Both the position numbers and the translations under genes were made by a program. From the NCBI GenBank assembly GCA_937944445.1, contig CALDYP010000023.1, positions 124,001-188,000 on the forward strand: a stretch of 64,000 nucleotides of DNA, given 5' to 3'. The stretch comes from an uncultured Anaerolineae bacterium. Lineage in GTDB: Bacteria; Chloroflexota; Anaerolineae; Aggregatilineales; Phototrophicaceae. Within the stretch, counting starts at the first letter, position 1, and every line of letters begins with the position of its first letter. The notes beneath the pieces were generated by a model. That model searched no databases, was not told where the DNA came from, and saw only the letters and a program-made list of their open reading frames with translations. Of this stretch, positions 28,535 to 37,509 are shown piece by piece.

Positions 28535-29071
28535 TTACTTTTGGGCGAACGGTTTGTACTTCATGATTTCTTCCGCGTTAAAAGAGAACTGGACAACTTC
28601 CTTGCCCAGCGGGTAATCGCGGCGATGCGGGTGGCCATCCCAATCCTCCGGCATGAGCAGGCGGCGCGGGTCAGGGTGACCCTCAAACGTGATGCCCATC
28701 ATGTCGATGATTTCGCGCTCCAGCCAGTTCGCGGCTGGCCAGACGCTGGTGATGCTCGGCACGACTGGCTCTTCCTCCGGTAGGTAGACTTTCACGCGCA
28801 GGCGGCGGTTGTAGAGCATCGAGTAGATGTGATAGGCCACGCCAAAGCGTTCCGGATGGTGCGTGTCTGGGTAGTAATCAACCGCGCTGATGTCTGACAA
28901 GAAGTTGTAGACGAGGCCGGTCGTGTTGCGCAGGTGCAGCATCACATCGACGATGCGGCTCGGCTCAACGACGACAGTCGTTTCCTTGCGGAACACCTTC
29001 ACATCGAGGATGGCGTCCCCCAGCGCAGCCTTGAGGCTCTCAACGGGGTCAATTGCAGGTGGAATGTGCAT
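28535..29071 (-). CDS. nuoC: NADH-quinone oxidoreductase subunit C
   Basis: 178 residues, the 30-kDa hydrophilic connector subunit. The family signature is [20 protein letters not shown], followed by [20 protein letters not shown]. The ATG at 29071 has GAAGAG eight bases upstream and gives the expected N-terminus. Separate from nuoD, as in most bacteria other than enterobacteria. Confidence 0.95.
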   Translation of the reverse strand: MHIPPAIDPVESLKAALGDAILDVKVFRKETTVVVEPSRIVDVMLHLRNTTGLVYNFLSDISAVDYYPDTHHPERFGVAYHIYSMLYNRRLRVKVYLPEEEPVVPSITSVWPAANWLEREIIDMMGITFEGHPDPRRLLMPEDWDGHPHRRDYPLGKEVVQFSFNAEEIMKYKPFAQK

Positions 29072-29130
29072 AGAAGTCTCTTCCCAACTCAAGCAGCGCA
29101 GGGGCAGCACTGCCCCCACGCGCGGTCAAT

Positions 29131-29616
29131 CTAGCTCGCCCACTGGCTGATGCGCTCGCCCTTGATCTTCTCGTGCAGCGTCAAGATGCCGTGGATGAGC
29201 TGCTCGGGGCGCGGGGGGCAGCCAGCCACGTATACATCGACGGGGATAATCTCATCGACACCCTGCACGATCGCGTAGTTGTTGTACACCCCGCCGCACG
29301 ACGCGCAGTCCCCCATCGAGATCACCCACTTGGGGTCAGCCATTTGGTCGTATAACTGGCGCACGACTGGGGCCATCTTGCGCGTCAAACGGCCTGCCAC
29401 GATCATCAGGTCAGACTGGCGCGGGCTGGCGCGGTTGAGTTCCATGCCGAAGCGCGACAGATCGTAGTCAGAAGCCTGCGTCGACATCATCTCAATGGCG
29501 CAGCAGGCCAAGCCGAACAACAGCGGCCACATCGCACCAGTACGACCCCAGTTGACTGCTGTCTCCACCGTCGTTGTGACAACGCCTAAATTACCGAGTT
29601 TAGCGCTTAGTCCCAT
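29131..29616 (-). CDS. nuoB: NADH-quinone oxidoreductase subunit B
   Basis: 161 residues, the PSST subunit that holds the terminal cluster N2 next to quinone. Ligands are the adjacent cysteines in LACCAIEMM, the cysteine of GDCASCGG, and [10 protein letters not shown]. The start at 29616 has AAAGGGG upstream and overlaps the nuoA end by 10 bp (ATGGGACTAA); a start at 29637 is also possible. Confidence 0.96.
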   Translation of the reverse strand: MGLSAKLGNLGVVTTTVETAVNWGRTGAMWPLLFGLACCAIEMMSTQASDYDLSRFGMELNRASPRQSDLMIVAGRLTRKMAPVVRQLYDQMADPKWVISMGDCASCGGVYNNYAIVQGVDEIIPVDVYVAGCPPRPEQLIHGILTLHEKIKGERISQWAS

Positions 29617-29972
29617 TCCAATGCCCCTTTCTTCCATTCATAGATGAACCCTACTACCAAAATCAACGTGAACACACCCATAACGAGCAGGCCATACACC
29701 CCCAACTGGCGCATGACAACCGCCCACGGCATAAAATAGATCACTTCAATGTCAAAAATGATAAACAGAACTGCTACCAAGTAGAACTTGACTGGCACAC
29801 GCCGCGCCCCCGGGCCAATCGGCTTCATGCCGCTCTCGTAGGGCGCGTTCTTGCGGAAGCTGGGCCGATGCGGCCCGAAGATACGGCTCAAAAACAGGAT
29901 GAGCACGGACAGCAGCACCGCGATCACGATCATCACTGCAATGGGGCCGAACTCCGACAAAGTCGATGGCAT
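29607..29972 (-). CDS. nuoA: NADH-quinone oxidoreductase subunit A
   Basis: 121 residues, three membrane helices, first gene of the operon. The loop after helix 1 carries [13 protein letters not shown] with the conserved YESG, and helix 2 contains [15 protein letters not shown]. Of three in-frame starts the ATG at 29972 is best placed behind GGAG. Confidence 0.95.
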   Translation of the reverse strand: MPSTLSEFGPIAVMIVIAVLLSVLILFLSRIFGPHRPSFRKNAPYESGMKPIGPGARRVPVKFYLVAVLFIIFDIEVIYFMPWAVVMRQLGVYGLLVMGVFTLILVVGFIYEWKKGALEWD

Positions 29973-30015
29973 AACAAACTCCGTTTGTGACATTTGGAGC
30001 AAACAAGTTGTTCAC

Positions 30016-30044
30016 AGATTAGCACATTGATTGTAGCGCGTCAA
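30016..30044 (-). promoter_or_regulatory. likely promoter of the nuo operon
   Basis: On the minus strand TTGACG (30039-30044) is separated by exactly 17 bases from TAATCT (30016-30021), upstream of nuoA. An overlapping alternative uses TACAAT as the -10. The remaining gap up to 30153 is AT-rich and shows no clear operator. Confidence 0.6.
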
Positions 30045-30153
30045 GCAAGGCCTGACCACGACAAAAATCAAATTTCTCATCTGTTTCAACTTAATTCTAC
30101 CGCAGGTTAAATTAACTGCCGCAGACTTTAATTGTCCTGTAATGGGCAGGGAG

Positions 30154-31122
30154 CTAACGAATCCGCAGGCGCATCAGCTCTAAATCCTGAAAGCCCAGCG
30201 CGGCGTAAAAGGCGCGCGCTTGATCGTTGGCGCGCGCTTTGTTCACCCACAGCGTGTCGAGGCGCAGCTCGTCGGCGCGCTTCATGATACCTTTGAGCAT
30301 GGCCGCCCCCACCCCGCGCCGTTGGAACGTAGGCAGCACCGCCATCCCGTTGATGAGGCCCGCGCTCTCCACCAGCCCGCGCACAATCGACAAGCTGACG
30401 CAGCCCACGATCAAGGGGGACACCTCCGGCATAATCGCCACGTAGACCTCCACGGTGTCGCCCTCTAAGATACGCCAACGCACTCGCTGCCAGTCCTCCG
30501 CGCTAAGCTGCCGATTCGACGGGATCAACTCCAACAGCGCCTGCACCTCGTCAAGGTCAGGCTCAGTGGCTAGGCGCATCTGCACCTCAGCGCGCAGCGG
30601 CGTGTGGGCAGCGCGCGGCAGGCCACGCTGCTCCAACCACTGGGCGATCATCTCGCGGTGGGTGCGAAAAGGCAGCGCAGGCAGCTCGGACGGCTGAAAC
30701 ACGCGGACATCGCTCGCGTCGTCGCCTGCGGCCAAAGTTCCCCCCACCGGGCGTGCCCGATAGAAGATCATGATCCCGCTGACCGGCGGGCCTTCAGGGA
30801 ACGAGTTGATCGCCGCCAGCTCCACAATTTCGACACGCAGGCCCGTTTCCTCCGCCGCTTCACGGATGGCGGCCTCTTCGGCGCTTTCGTCCGCCTCCAC
30901 AAAGCCGCTCGGCAGCGCCCATTCGCCCTTGTGCGGGTCGTGGCCACGTTGCACCAGCACAACGCCCCCGTCCATCTCGATGAGGATGCCCACGCCGGGC
31001 ACAGGGTTCACAAAGTGGACGTAGCCGCAGTTGTCGCAGGCTGGGCGCAGACGTCCACCCTCCACCCGCTGAGCAAGGCGAGTGCCACAGATGGGGCAGA
31101 AGATCGGGTTACGCGGCGGCAT
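30154..31122 (-). CDS. NUDIX hydrolase fused to GNAT acetyltransferase
   Basis: 322 residues, two enzymes in one chain. An N-terminal zinc ribbon (C9, C12, C29, C32) precedes a NUDIX domain with a complete box: G73, E79, R87, E88, E91, E92, G94. The zinc ribbon plus NUDIX layout resembles NudC-type NADH pyrophosphatases and related ADP-ribose-type hydrolases, though it lacks the long NudC N-terminal domain. From about residue 175 a GNAT domain follows, with the acetyl-CoA loop QRRGVGAAML and the C-terminal ARAFYAALGF. Substrates are unknown. It lies 21 bp downstream of gpgS on the same strand. Confidence 0.85.
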   Translation of the reverse strand: MPPRNPIFCPICGTRLAQRVEGGRLRPACDNCGYVHFVNPVPGVGILIEMDGGVVLVQRGHDPHKGEWALPSGFVEADESAEEAAIREAAEETGLRVEIVELAAINSFPEGPPVSGIMIFYRARPVGGTLAAGDDASDVRVFQPSELPALPFRTHREMIAQWLEQRGLPRAAHTPLRAEVQMRLATEPDLDEVQALLELIPSNRQLSAEDWQRVRWRILEGDTVEVYVAIMPEVSPLIVGCVSLSIVRGLVESAGLINGMAVLPTFQRRGVGAAMLKGIMKRADELRLDTLWVNKARANDQARAFYAALGFQDLELMRLRIR

Positions 31123-31143
31123 ACCTCAGCCTTGTCGTTCGCT

Positions 31144-32925
31144 TCAGGCAGTCTGTGAGGCCAACTTGGCTAGGACAGTGGCCATCGGTGGGCGCTCAAC
31201 GTCGCCAATTTCCTGACCTTCGAGCGCCAAATGATCCTCATCCTGCCGCACGAGGTTCATCGTGCGGTTGACCTTGTTCAGCAGTTCGAGGTTGTAACGC
31301 TGGTCGAGCCGCGCCATGAACACTTGCAAGATGGCAAAGGCCATCTTGCTGAGGCCAACGAGCGTCTGGTTGTGGTGCACGCGCACCTCAAGGTTGCACT
31401 GCGCAATAGCGTCCAAGCCGTGCTGCGCCAGCAAGTCCAGCAGCAGCCCCGTCTCCACCCCGTAGCCGCTGAAGAACGGCACGTTCATCAGCGCTTCACG
31501 TCGGCCGGCATACTCGCCGGACAGCGGCTGAAGCAGCCCCGACAGCTCCGGGTAAAACATGTTGAGCAGCGGGCGCGCCATCAGCTCCGTCACGCGGCCT
31601 CCGCCCGATTCCTGCATCTTGCTCCCCACTTTGATCGGGCGCTGATAGAAGCCCTTCACGTACTGCAAGTGCGGGTACTTCAGCAGTGGGCCGAGCAACC
31701 CATAGACAAAACGCGGGTGAATGTTCGTGATGTCGGTGTCGACCCACGTGATGAGGTCACCCTTGAGCACGGCGAGGCTCTTCCAGAGGGCTTCGCCCTT
31801 GCCGCGCACACTGCCTACCTCTGGCAGGATTTCCGGGTGTTTATAGACAGGGATGCCGATCTCTTGGGCAATCTCCACGGTGCGATCGGTTGACATGCTG
31901 TCGATCAAGACGATTTCATCCACCAGCGGGACGTCATCCATCAAGGCCTTTTTCAGCGTGAGGATCACGTTGCCAACGGTCTTCTCTTCGTTAAGGGCGG
32001 GCAGGCCGATGCTGATCGTCAGGCCTTGTTTTTCTTTCAGCTCCACAAGGTGGCGCAGATCTGCAAATTCGCTGCTGTCGAACGTGTTCTCGGCAAACCA
32101 GCGATCGACGCGGCGCGGCTGATCAACCGTGCTGGCCACGACAGGTTCAGTGATTTCTTGCGGTTCAAAGGTGCGCACCAGCGCAATCGGCACGTCCATG
32201 CTGGCCCGCAGTTCGCCAATAAGCGGGCTGAGGTGGCTGCTGGCGATGTTGGCGCGCACGAAGGACGCTCCCATGACCAACGCCTTATGCGTCTGCATCT
32301 CGTTCAGCAGCCCCTCACGCACGTCATCACCCGCTGTTACGATGCGCGTCACCTGCGGATCGTTCTCCAACAGCAGCACCATCGACGGGATGTAGCGGTT
32401 GCGCTGGGCGCTGTGGTAAAGCGTGACGCTGCCCTCACCGGCCAGCATTTTCGCCGTGAACAGGCCGAGGTTCATATTCGGCGCGCCGCGCAGCGAGAGC
32501 AGCACGGGCTTTGGCTCGCTCGACACGACACCATCCAGCAGCACCAAGTCACATTCGATGTGTTGCAGCAGCCGCTCGGTGGCCGCCGTCGAATTGCGCG
32601 CAAAGTCCCACTGGACGATCATCAGATCAGGGCGCAGCTCTGCCGCGTCCTCTAGCAGTCGCAGCGTCGCATCGTGATCAACCAACACACGCACGTCATC
32701 ATGAATGATGTCCGACGCTCTAGCAATCTGTGCGAGCATCTCACGGCGCGCTTGGGCGGCACGAGTCGCCTCGCTCATCGAACGGTCACTAGGCACTTCG
32801 ATCACCGACCGCAGGTAATACTCAATAGGCCGAACGGGAATGCGCTGCACACTCTCAATCCAGCCTGCGGCGTGCTGCTCATCGTGAATGACCAGCATCA
32901 CACGATACGGCGCTTGCTCAGTCAT
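31144..32925 (-). CDS. gpgS: glucosyl-3-phosphoglycerate synthase with stress-protein-like N-terminal half
   Basis: 593 residues. The ATG at 32925 has an excellent Shine-Dalgarno (AGGAGGAG). Residues 300-560 form a GT2-fold transferase close to GpgS: GLPALNEEKTVG, the GKGEALWKSL motif, WVDTDITN as the metal-binding region near 397, GGRVTELMARPLL and GYGVETGLLLD. GpgS makes glucosyl-3-phosphoglycerate from NDP-glucose and 3-phosphoglycerate, the first step to glucosylglycerate-type compatible solutes. Stand-alone GpgS has about 320 residues; the first 290 residues here resemble two tandem universal-stress-protein domains. A phosphatase partner is not seen nearby. Confidence 0.82.
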   Translation of the reverse strand: MTEQAPYRVMLVIHDEQHAAGWIESVQRIPVRPIEYYLRSVIEVPSDRSMSEATRAAQARREMLAQIARASDIIHDDVRVLVDHDATLRLLEDAAELRPDLMIVQWDFARNSTAATERLLQHIECDLVLLDGVVSSEPKPVLLSLRGAPNMNLGLFTAKMLAGEGSVTLYHSAQRNRYIPSMVLLLENDPQVTRIVTAGDDVREGLLNEMQTHKALVMGASFVRANIASSHLSPLIGELRASMDVPIALVRTFEPQEITEPVVASTVDQPRRVDRWFAENTFDSSEFADLRHLVELKEKQGLTISIGLPALNEEKTVGNVILTLKKALMDDVPLVDEIVLIDSMSTDRTVEIAQEIGIPVYKHPEILPEVGSVRGKGEALWKSLAVLKGDLITWVDTDITNIHPRFVYGLLGPLLKYPHLQYVKGFYQRPIKVGSKMQESGGGRVTELMARPLLNMFYPELSGLLQPLSGEYAGRREALMNVPFFSGYGVETGLLLDLLAQHGLDAIAQCNLEVRVHHNQTLVGLSKMAFAILQVFMARLDQRYNLELLNKVNRTMNLVRQDEDHLALEGQEIGDVERPPMATVLAKLASQTA

Positions 32926-33043
32926 GTCTTCTCCTCCTGTATAGACCCAAAGGTCATTGTATGAAAAATAGTGAGCCAATGGTGAAAGGCCGTGTTAAGA
33001 AACAAGCTTGCCCGACTTGTAGTAGTCGTTGTTGTCGATGCTT

Positions 33044-33065
33044 CAGACCTCTGAAGAGGTATCTG
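33044..33065 (-). other. small hairpin between rpoD and gpgS
   Basis: CAGACCTC pairs with GAGGTATCTG across a TGAA loop with a two-base bulge, 37 bp after the rpoD stop. No T run follows on the minus strand. It may be a weak terminator or an RNA-processing site; the remainder of the 176-bp gap shows nothing clear. Confidence 0.35.
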
Positions 33066-33101
33066 AATGGCATAGGCTGCGGAGCGTTCCTCAGCAAATG
33101 C

Positions 33102-34679
33102 TCACATTTCGAGGTAATCGCGCAGTTGGCGGCTGCGGGTCGGATGGCGGAGCTTGCGCAGCGCTTTCGCTTCGATCTGACGGATGCGCTCGCGCGTGAC
33201 GCCAAAGAAGCGCCCCACTTCCTCGAGTGTGTGGTCTTGGCCATCCAGCAGGCCAAAGCGCATCTGAAGCACTTCCCGTTCACGGTCGCTCAGCACGCCC
33301 AACGCTTGGCTGATTTGCTCTTTGAGAAGCTGGCGGCTGGCCGCGTCCACTGGGCCGGGTAGGTTGTCATCTGGGATGAAGTCGCCCAATTGGCTGCTGT
33401 CCTCTTGGCCGATGGGCATATCGAGGCTCATCGGCTCTTGGCTGATGCGCATGATCTTGCGCACCTTCTGAGCAGCGCGGCGCAGCTTGCGCTGAAGGCC
33501 AACCTCAATGGGCAGCCCTTCTTGCTTGAGATATTTGATCGCGTCGCGCTCTTCTTTAGTGAGGAAGTCAATCTCCAGCGCGATCTGTTCGGCGGTCGGC
33601 TCAGCGCCGAGCTGCTGAATCAACTCGCGCTGGATGCGCATCAGACGGTTGATCGTCTCTACCATGTGAACAGGAATTCGAATCGTGCGCGCTTGGTCGG
33701 CAAGGGCGCGGCTGATGGCTTGGCGAATCCACCACGTGGCGTAAGTGCTGAATTTGAAGCCTTTGGTGTGATCGAACTTTTGCACGGCCCGCAGCAGACC
33801 GATGTTGCCCTCTTGAATCAGATCCAAGAAGCCGATGCCGCGCCCCATGTAGCGCTTGGCCACGCTCACCACAAGGCGCAGGTTGGCGCGGGTCAGGGCT
33901 TCGACCGCTTCTTCTGCCATGCGTTCGATGGCTTCGCGCGTTTGCTGCGTCACGGCCAGCGGATCGTCGAGTTCTTCAATCCATGCCGAAAATTCCAACA
34001 ACGACGGCAGCGCCCCTTGATCGCGGTAATACTGGCTTAAGCGCGCTTGCAGCTCAAGCGGCAGCAGCGCCAGCGTGTGCAGCACCTCAAACAGCACCGC
34101 GCCGTACTCTGTCCACTCTTCTACTTTCTTGTCGCTTATGCCCCAATCGCGCTGTTTGAGATAGTCGCGCAGCGCCGAGGGTCGATCCACGTCCCAATCT
34201 TGGGTGAAGGCCTGCACCTCTGAGATGAGCGTGCGCAGATCAGGCAAATCCACCTTGAGGCGTTCCGCCTTCTCAGATGCCCGCTGCCATTCATCGAGCA
34301 GAAATTGATAGCTGCGCCGTGTCACGTCTACGCTGCTCGGGACTTGTGGCTTGCCGGCGGCAACTTCCTCTGGCCGCGCCAGATCATCCGTGAGCTTCTG
34401 TAACAGGCGTTCGGCCGCAATCAACGCTGAGAGCCACATCTCGCGGTTGCTGTCGAGCAGCGGCACTTGGCCGATCTCTTTGAGGTACATCCGCACAGGG
34501 TCATCTGACGGCGCAAGCGCCGAAAGATCTTCCTCTTCCTCGAGGTCGTCGATCAGTTCGTCATCAACGAACTCATCCAAATCGTCGATGACGAGGCCCG
34601 AGGCACCAGCATCGAACCCGTTCAACTCATCGTCGGTATCGTCAAAGTCTGGCAAATCATCACGCAGGTCATCACTCAT
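33102..34679 (-). CDS. rpoD: RNA polymerase primary sigma factor RpoD (SigA)
   Basis: 525 residues. The first 57 are very acidic. Region 1.2 follows ([17 protein letters not shown], 59-75), then a variable segment and region 2 near 266-336 ([30 protein letters not shown]) for -10 recognition and melting. The end is region 4 ([20 protein letters not shown]) for the -35 element. The start MSDDL at 34679 is chosen because a longer frame to 34796 would translate into the repeat element. It follows dnaG, as in the classical macromolecular synthesis operon. Confidence 0.96.
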   Translation of the reverse strand: MSDDLRDDLPDFDDTDDELNGFDAGASGLVIDDLDEFVDDELIDDLEEEEDLSALAPSDDPVRMYLKEIGQVPLLDSNREMWLSALIAAERLLQKLTDDLARPEEVAAGKPQVPSSVDVTRRSYQFLLDEWQRASEKAERLKVDLPDLRTLISEVQAFTQDWDVDRPSALRDYLKQRDWGISDKKVEEWTEYGAVLFEVLHTLALLPLELQARLSQYYRDQGALPSLLEFSAWIEELDDPLAVTQQTREAIERMAEEAVEALTRANLRLVVSVAKRYMGRGIGFLDLIQEGNIGLLRAVQKFDHTKGFKFSTYATWWIRQAISRALADQARTIRIPVHMVETINRLMRIQRELIQQLGAEPTAEQIALEIDFLTKEERDAIKYLKQEGLPIEVGLQRKLRRAAQKVRKIMRISQEPMSLDMPIGQEDSSQLGDFIPDDNLPGPVDAASRQLLKEQISQALGVLSDREREVLQMRFGLLDGQDHTLEEVGRFFGVTRERIRQIEAKALRKLRHPTRSRQLRDYLEM

Positions 34680-34766
34680 GAAGTCGTTCCGTAGCGTAGC
34701 AGCAGTACTATTGAAGGTTTTAGCATACCAACTATCTGACGATGCTGCTATGTGAAATCTTAGTCG

Positions 34767-34892
34767 GGGAGTGTCTAAAGATAAACAGACAGTCATCGGC
34801 CTTCACCGTCGCGCCGAGCGCTCAAACACTCGGCTAGGGCACGCCCCCTGAAGGGAGTTGGATGAGTCCTCTGTTCGAATTTAGATACTCCC
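34767..34892. mobile_element. MITE-like structured repeat, copy B
   Basis: A 126-bp copy of the element at 1173-1297, in the dnaG-rpoD spacer, with the same 13-bp terminal inverted repeats. It is flanked by TCTTAGTCG (34758-34766) and TCTTAATCG (34893-34901), a 9-bp target duplication with one mismatch, so this copy is probably the older one. The two copies differ at nine positions plus one gap, and several differences cluster in the terminal loop (34831-34835), while CCTTCA/TGAAGG here pairs perfectly. It sits 88 bp upstream of the rpoD start and 17 bp after the dnaG stop, so read-through transcription of rpoD must cross it. Confidence 0.85.
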
Positions 34893-34909
34893 TCTTAATC
34901 GATGCACTA

Positions 34910-37006
34910 CTACATTGGCGGCTTTAATCTAGTCTGAAAGATAGCCTTCACCCGAATGATCTGCTGAATCTGCTTTAGCAGACCATTTGACGCTTCTTCT
35001 GGGGCCTCTTGCAACAATAAGCGCAGCTCAGCAAGATCACGGCTCAGCCGCTTCTCGCGCACTTCCAACGCCCGGCGCAGGCGCAGGCGGTCAACTTCTG
35101 ATTCCGCTAGCGGAATACGCTGCTGCTGACGATGAATATCTTCGACATCTAGGCTCAATCGTCCGCCCATCTTGCGTTCGATCATCTCGACATCGTCCAT
35201 GAGAATCTGCTCCCACGTTGAGAGCAGCGTTTCATCCAGCGCCTGTTCGACAAAGCGGATGGGCGGATGATCGTCTTGATGATAAGCCGCAATCAAGAGG
35301 TCTAGGATAATACGCAGATCGGTTTCCATAAAATCAGCGCTGGTGAGTTCTCCCCACTGGTCAGCCGCTTCGGCGAGGTTGTCGCTGCACAACTGACGGA
35401 ACGTTCGGTTGATGTCATAGTAGAAGTTAAAATTCCGCGCCAAAAAGCGCAGACATTCAAACTCCGCGGCGCGGCTGGAATGGCGCGCGCTCAGCACCGG
35501 CGACGCGGGCAGCTCAGGCAGCGGCAAGCTCGGCTCGGCTGTTGCAACCGTCAGCCCGTCGTCGTCAAAAAACAGCGGTGGTTCCTCACTATTTTCTAAC
35601 GCATTGGGAGGCACAATGAGGGGGGATTCATCCGTGGTTGGCGCGGACGGGCGAGGCTGCAAGGGTTTCGCTTTTGGGGCAAGGCGCAGCGCATCCGCCC
35701 AGTCGAACAAGTCGCGCTCGTCCAGCCGCAGCGCCAGCGCCAGCTTTTGCAGGTTCTCGCGGTTGTAGCTGTTGTTTTCAGACGCTGCCAAAATCGGGAT
35801 GAGCGACTGCGCGAGCTTTTGGCGTTCGATGACGCTGGCGGAGGGGGAAAGGCGCGCCGTCTCTAATTGGATCACAAAGTCGGCAATCGGCAGGGCTTCA
35901 TCAACGTACTGCTGCCACCGCTCGGGCGTCTCGCGCAGCACGTCGTCAGGGTCTTTCCCCTCCGTGATGCGCATGATGCGGATGTCCACGGTCAGCTTGC
36001 CCGTCCGGGTGGCCAGCGTCTCACGGGCGACCTCTAGGCTGCGGCGCATGGCGTTCTGGCCGGCGGCGTCCGCGTCGAGCGCCAGCACCAAGCGCGTTGT
36101 GTAGCGCGGCACGAGCAGATTCAACTGCGCATCGGTGAGGGCCGTGCCCATCTGTGCGATCACGTTGTGATAGCCCGCTTGATGTGCCTGAATCGCGTCC
36201 ATGTAGCCTTCAACGATCACCGCATAATCCATCTGCCGAATTGCGCTTTTCGCTACATCCAGCGCAAACAACGTATGGCTTTTGTCAAACAACGCCGACT
36301 GCGGTGAGTTGAGATACTTGGGGTTGTCGTCGGGCTTGAGCGCGCGCGCGCCGAAGCCGGTCACGCGGCCTCGCTCGTCACGAATCGGGATCATCAACCG
36401 ATTACGGAAGCGGTCATAGATACGGCCTTTGTCGTTGGTGCTAGCTACCCCCGCCTCCTTGACCTCCTCAGGGGTATAGCCGAGCGCCGTCAGCGCGTCG
36501 AGCATGTGCGTCCAGCCGTCGGGCGCGAAGCCGATCTGAAATTTGCGGATCGTCTCCATCGTCAGGCCGCGCTTGAGCATGGCATACTCGCGCACCGCCT
36601 CCGCAGCGGGGTCGTCGCTCAACAAGTGCTGGTGATAGTAATCGGCGGCGGTTTGCAGCAGGCCGCGCAGTCGGTCGCGTTTGGCGTCTTGTTCGCGCTG
36701 CTGTGGGGTTCGCTGGCGCTGTGTCTCCACGCCGGCCAGTTTGCCAAGCTCTTGCAGCGCCTCTCCGAACGACCAGCCGTGCCGCTTCATCGCAAAGCTG
36801 AGCAAGTCCCCCCCTTCCGCACACTGGCCAAAACAACGCCACGTCTGATTCGTCGGGTTGACGACGAATGAGGGGGTTTTTTCGCTGTGGAAGGGGCAGC
36901 ACGCCTTGTACAGGCTGCCCTGCTTCTTCAGATCAGGCACGAAACGCCCGATGTACTCCACAATGTCGATGCGGTTTTTTACTTCTTCAACAACAGATCG
37001 ACTCAT
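34910..37006 (-). CDS. dnaG: DNA primase DnaG
   Basis: 698 residues; makes RNA primers for replication. The N-terminal zinc domain has C37 and H40 (CPFH) and C58 and C62 (CFGQC), so the second pair is spaced by three residues rather than the usual two. The RNA polymerase core follows, with the Toprim motifs EGYMDAIQAHQAG and LALDADAAGQNAM. The C-terminal third is the helicase-interaction part. The ATG overlaps the stop of the upstream GNAT gene (ATGA). Order glyQS-GNAT-dnaG-rpoD on one strand suggests a single transcript. Confidence 0.96.
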   Translation of the reverse strand: MSRSVVEEVKNRIDIVEYIGRFVPDLKKQGSLYKACCPFHSEKTPSFVVNPTNQTWRCFGQCAEGGDLLSFAMKRHGWSFGEALQELGKLAGVETQRQRTPQQREQDAKRDRLRGLLQTAADYYHQHLLSDDPAAEAVREYAMLKRGLTMETIRKFQIGFAPDGWTHMLDALTALGYTPEEVKEAGVASTNDKGRIYDRFRNRLMIPIRDERGRVTGFGARALKPDDNPKYLNSPQSALFDKSHTLFALDVAKSAIRQMDYAVIVEGYMDAIQAHQAGYHNVIAQMGTALTDAQLNLLVPRYTTRLVLALDADAAGQNAMRRSLEVARETLATRTGKLTVDIRIMRITEGKDPDDVLRETPERWQQYVDEALPIADFVIQLETARLSPSASVIERQKLAQSLIPILAASENNSYNRENLQKLALALRLDERDLFDWADALRLAPKAKPLQPRPSAPTTDESPLIVPPNALENSEEPPLFFDDDGLTVATAEPSLPLPELPASPVLSARHSSRAAEFECLRFLARNFNFYYDINRTFRQLCSDNLAEAADQWGELTSADFMETDLRIILDLLIAAYHQDDHPPIRFVEQALDETLLSTWEQILMDDVEMIERKMGGRLSLDVEDIHRQQQRIPLAESEVDRLRLRRALEVREKRLSRDLAELRLLLQEAPEEASNGLLKQIQQIIRVKAIFQTRLKPPM

Positions 37007-37506
37007 ACAAACGGCCTACTCGCACGCATATAGATCAGATGCATCGGAAACCCTGCCACGCTCTCAACAAAACGTGACGCTTCGACGAACCCAATGCGCT
37101 GGTAGAAGGCGATCGCCTTTGCGTTGCTCGCCAGCACATCGAGTTCGACGGCTTGAACGGCTTGCGGCAGGCGCTCAACCAATGTCCGCCATAAGCCATA
37201 CCCTAGACCATGCCCCTGCGCGTCAGGCCGCACGTAAAGCCGCTCGATCATCGCGGGAGCCTGCACCTGCGGCAGCCGCGCAAACAACACGCCTGTTACC
37301 TCTTCTTCTACCTCGGCCACTAGCACATGATAGGCGTCGTGGTTGATCTGGCCGCGGATGACCTCGTCGCGCCATCCTCGTCGCAGCACCGCAGCAATCG
37401 CCTGTGGGGCCAACAAGCCGCTATAAGTCGCCCACCACGTAGCAATTCCCACCTCACGAATCGCCGGCACATCCTTCAGCGCAGCCGACCGATACTGAAC
37501 ATCCAT
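37003..37506 (-). CDS. GNAT-family N-acetyltransferase
   Basis: 167 residues, a single GNAT domain using acetyl-CoA. The pyrophosphate-binding loop is RPDAQGHGLGYGLW, and the C-terminal motif NAKAIAFYQRIGF is typical of the RimI-like and small-molecule branches. The gene starts 3 bp after glyQS and overlaps dnaG by 4 bp, so it is translated in a coupled manner inside an essential operon. Its acceptor is unknown. Confidence 0.85.
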   Translation of the reverse strand: MDVQYRSAALKDVPAIREVGIATWWATYSGLLAPQAIAAVLRRGWRDEVIRGQINHDAYHVLVAEVEEEVTGVLFARLPQVQAPAMIERLYVRPDAQGHGLGYGLWRTLVERLPQAVQAVELDVLASNAKAIAFYQRIGFVEASRFVESVAGFPMHLIYMRASRPFV

Positions 37507-37509
37507 CCA

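Noticed and set aside
32954-33283. 109-codon minus-strand frame between gpgS and rpoD
   Set aside because: It runs through the rpoD 3' end in another frame and has no ribosome binding site or motif.
34680-34796. Longer N-terminus for RpoD beginning at 34796
   Set aside because: The added residues would be encoded by the repeat element and its flank; MSDDL at 34679 matches primary sigma starts.
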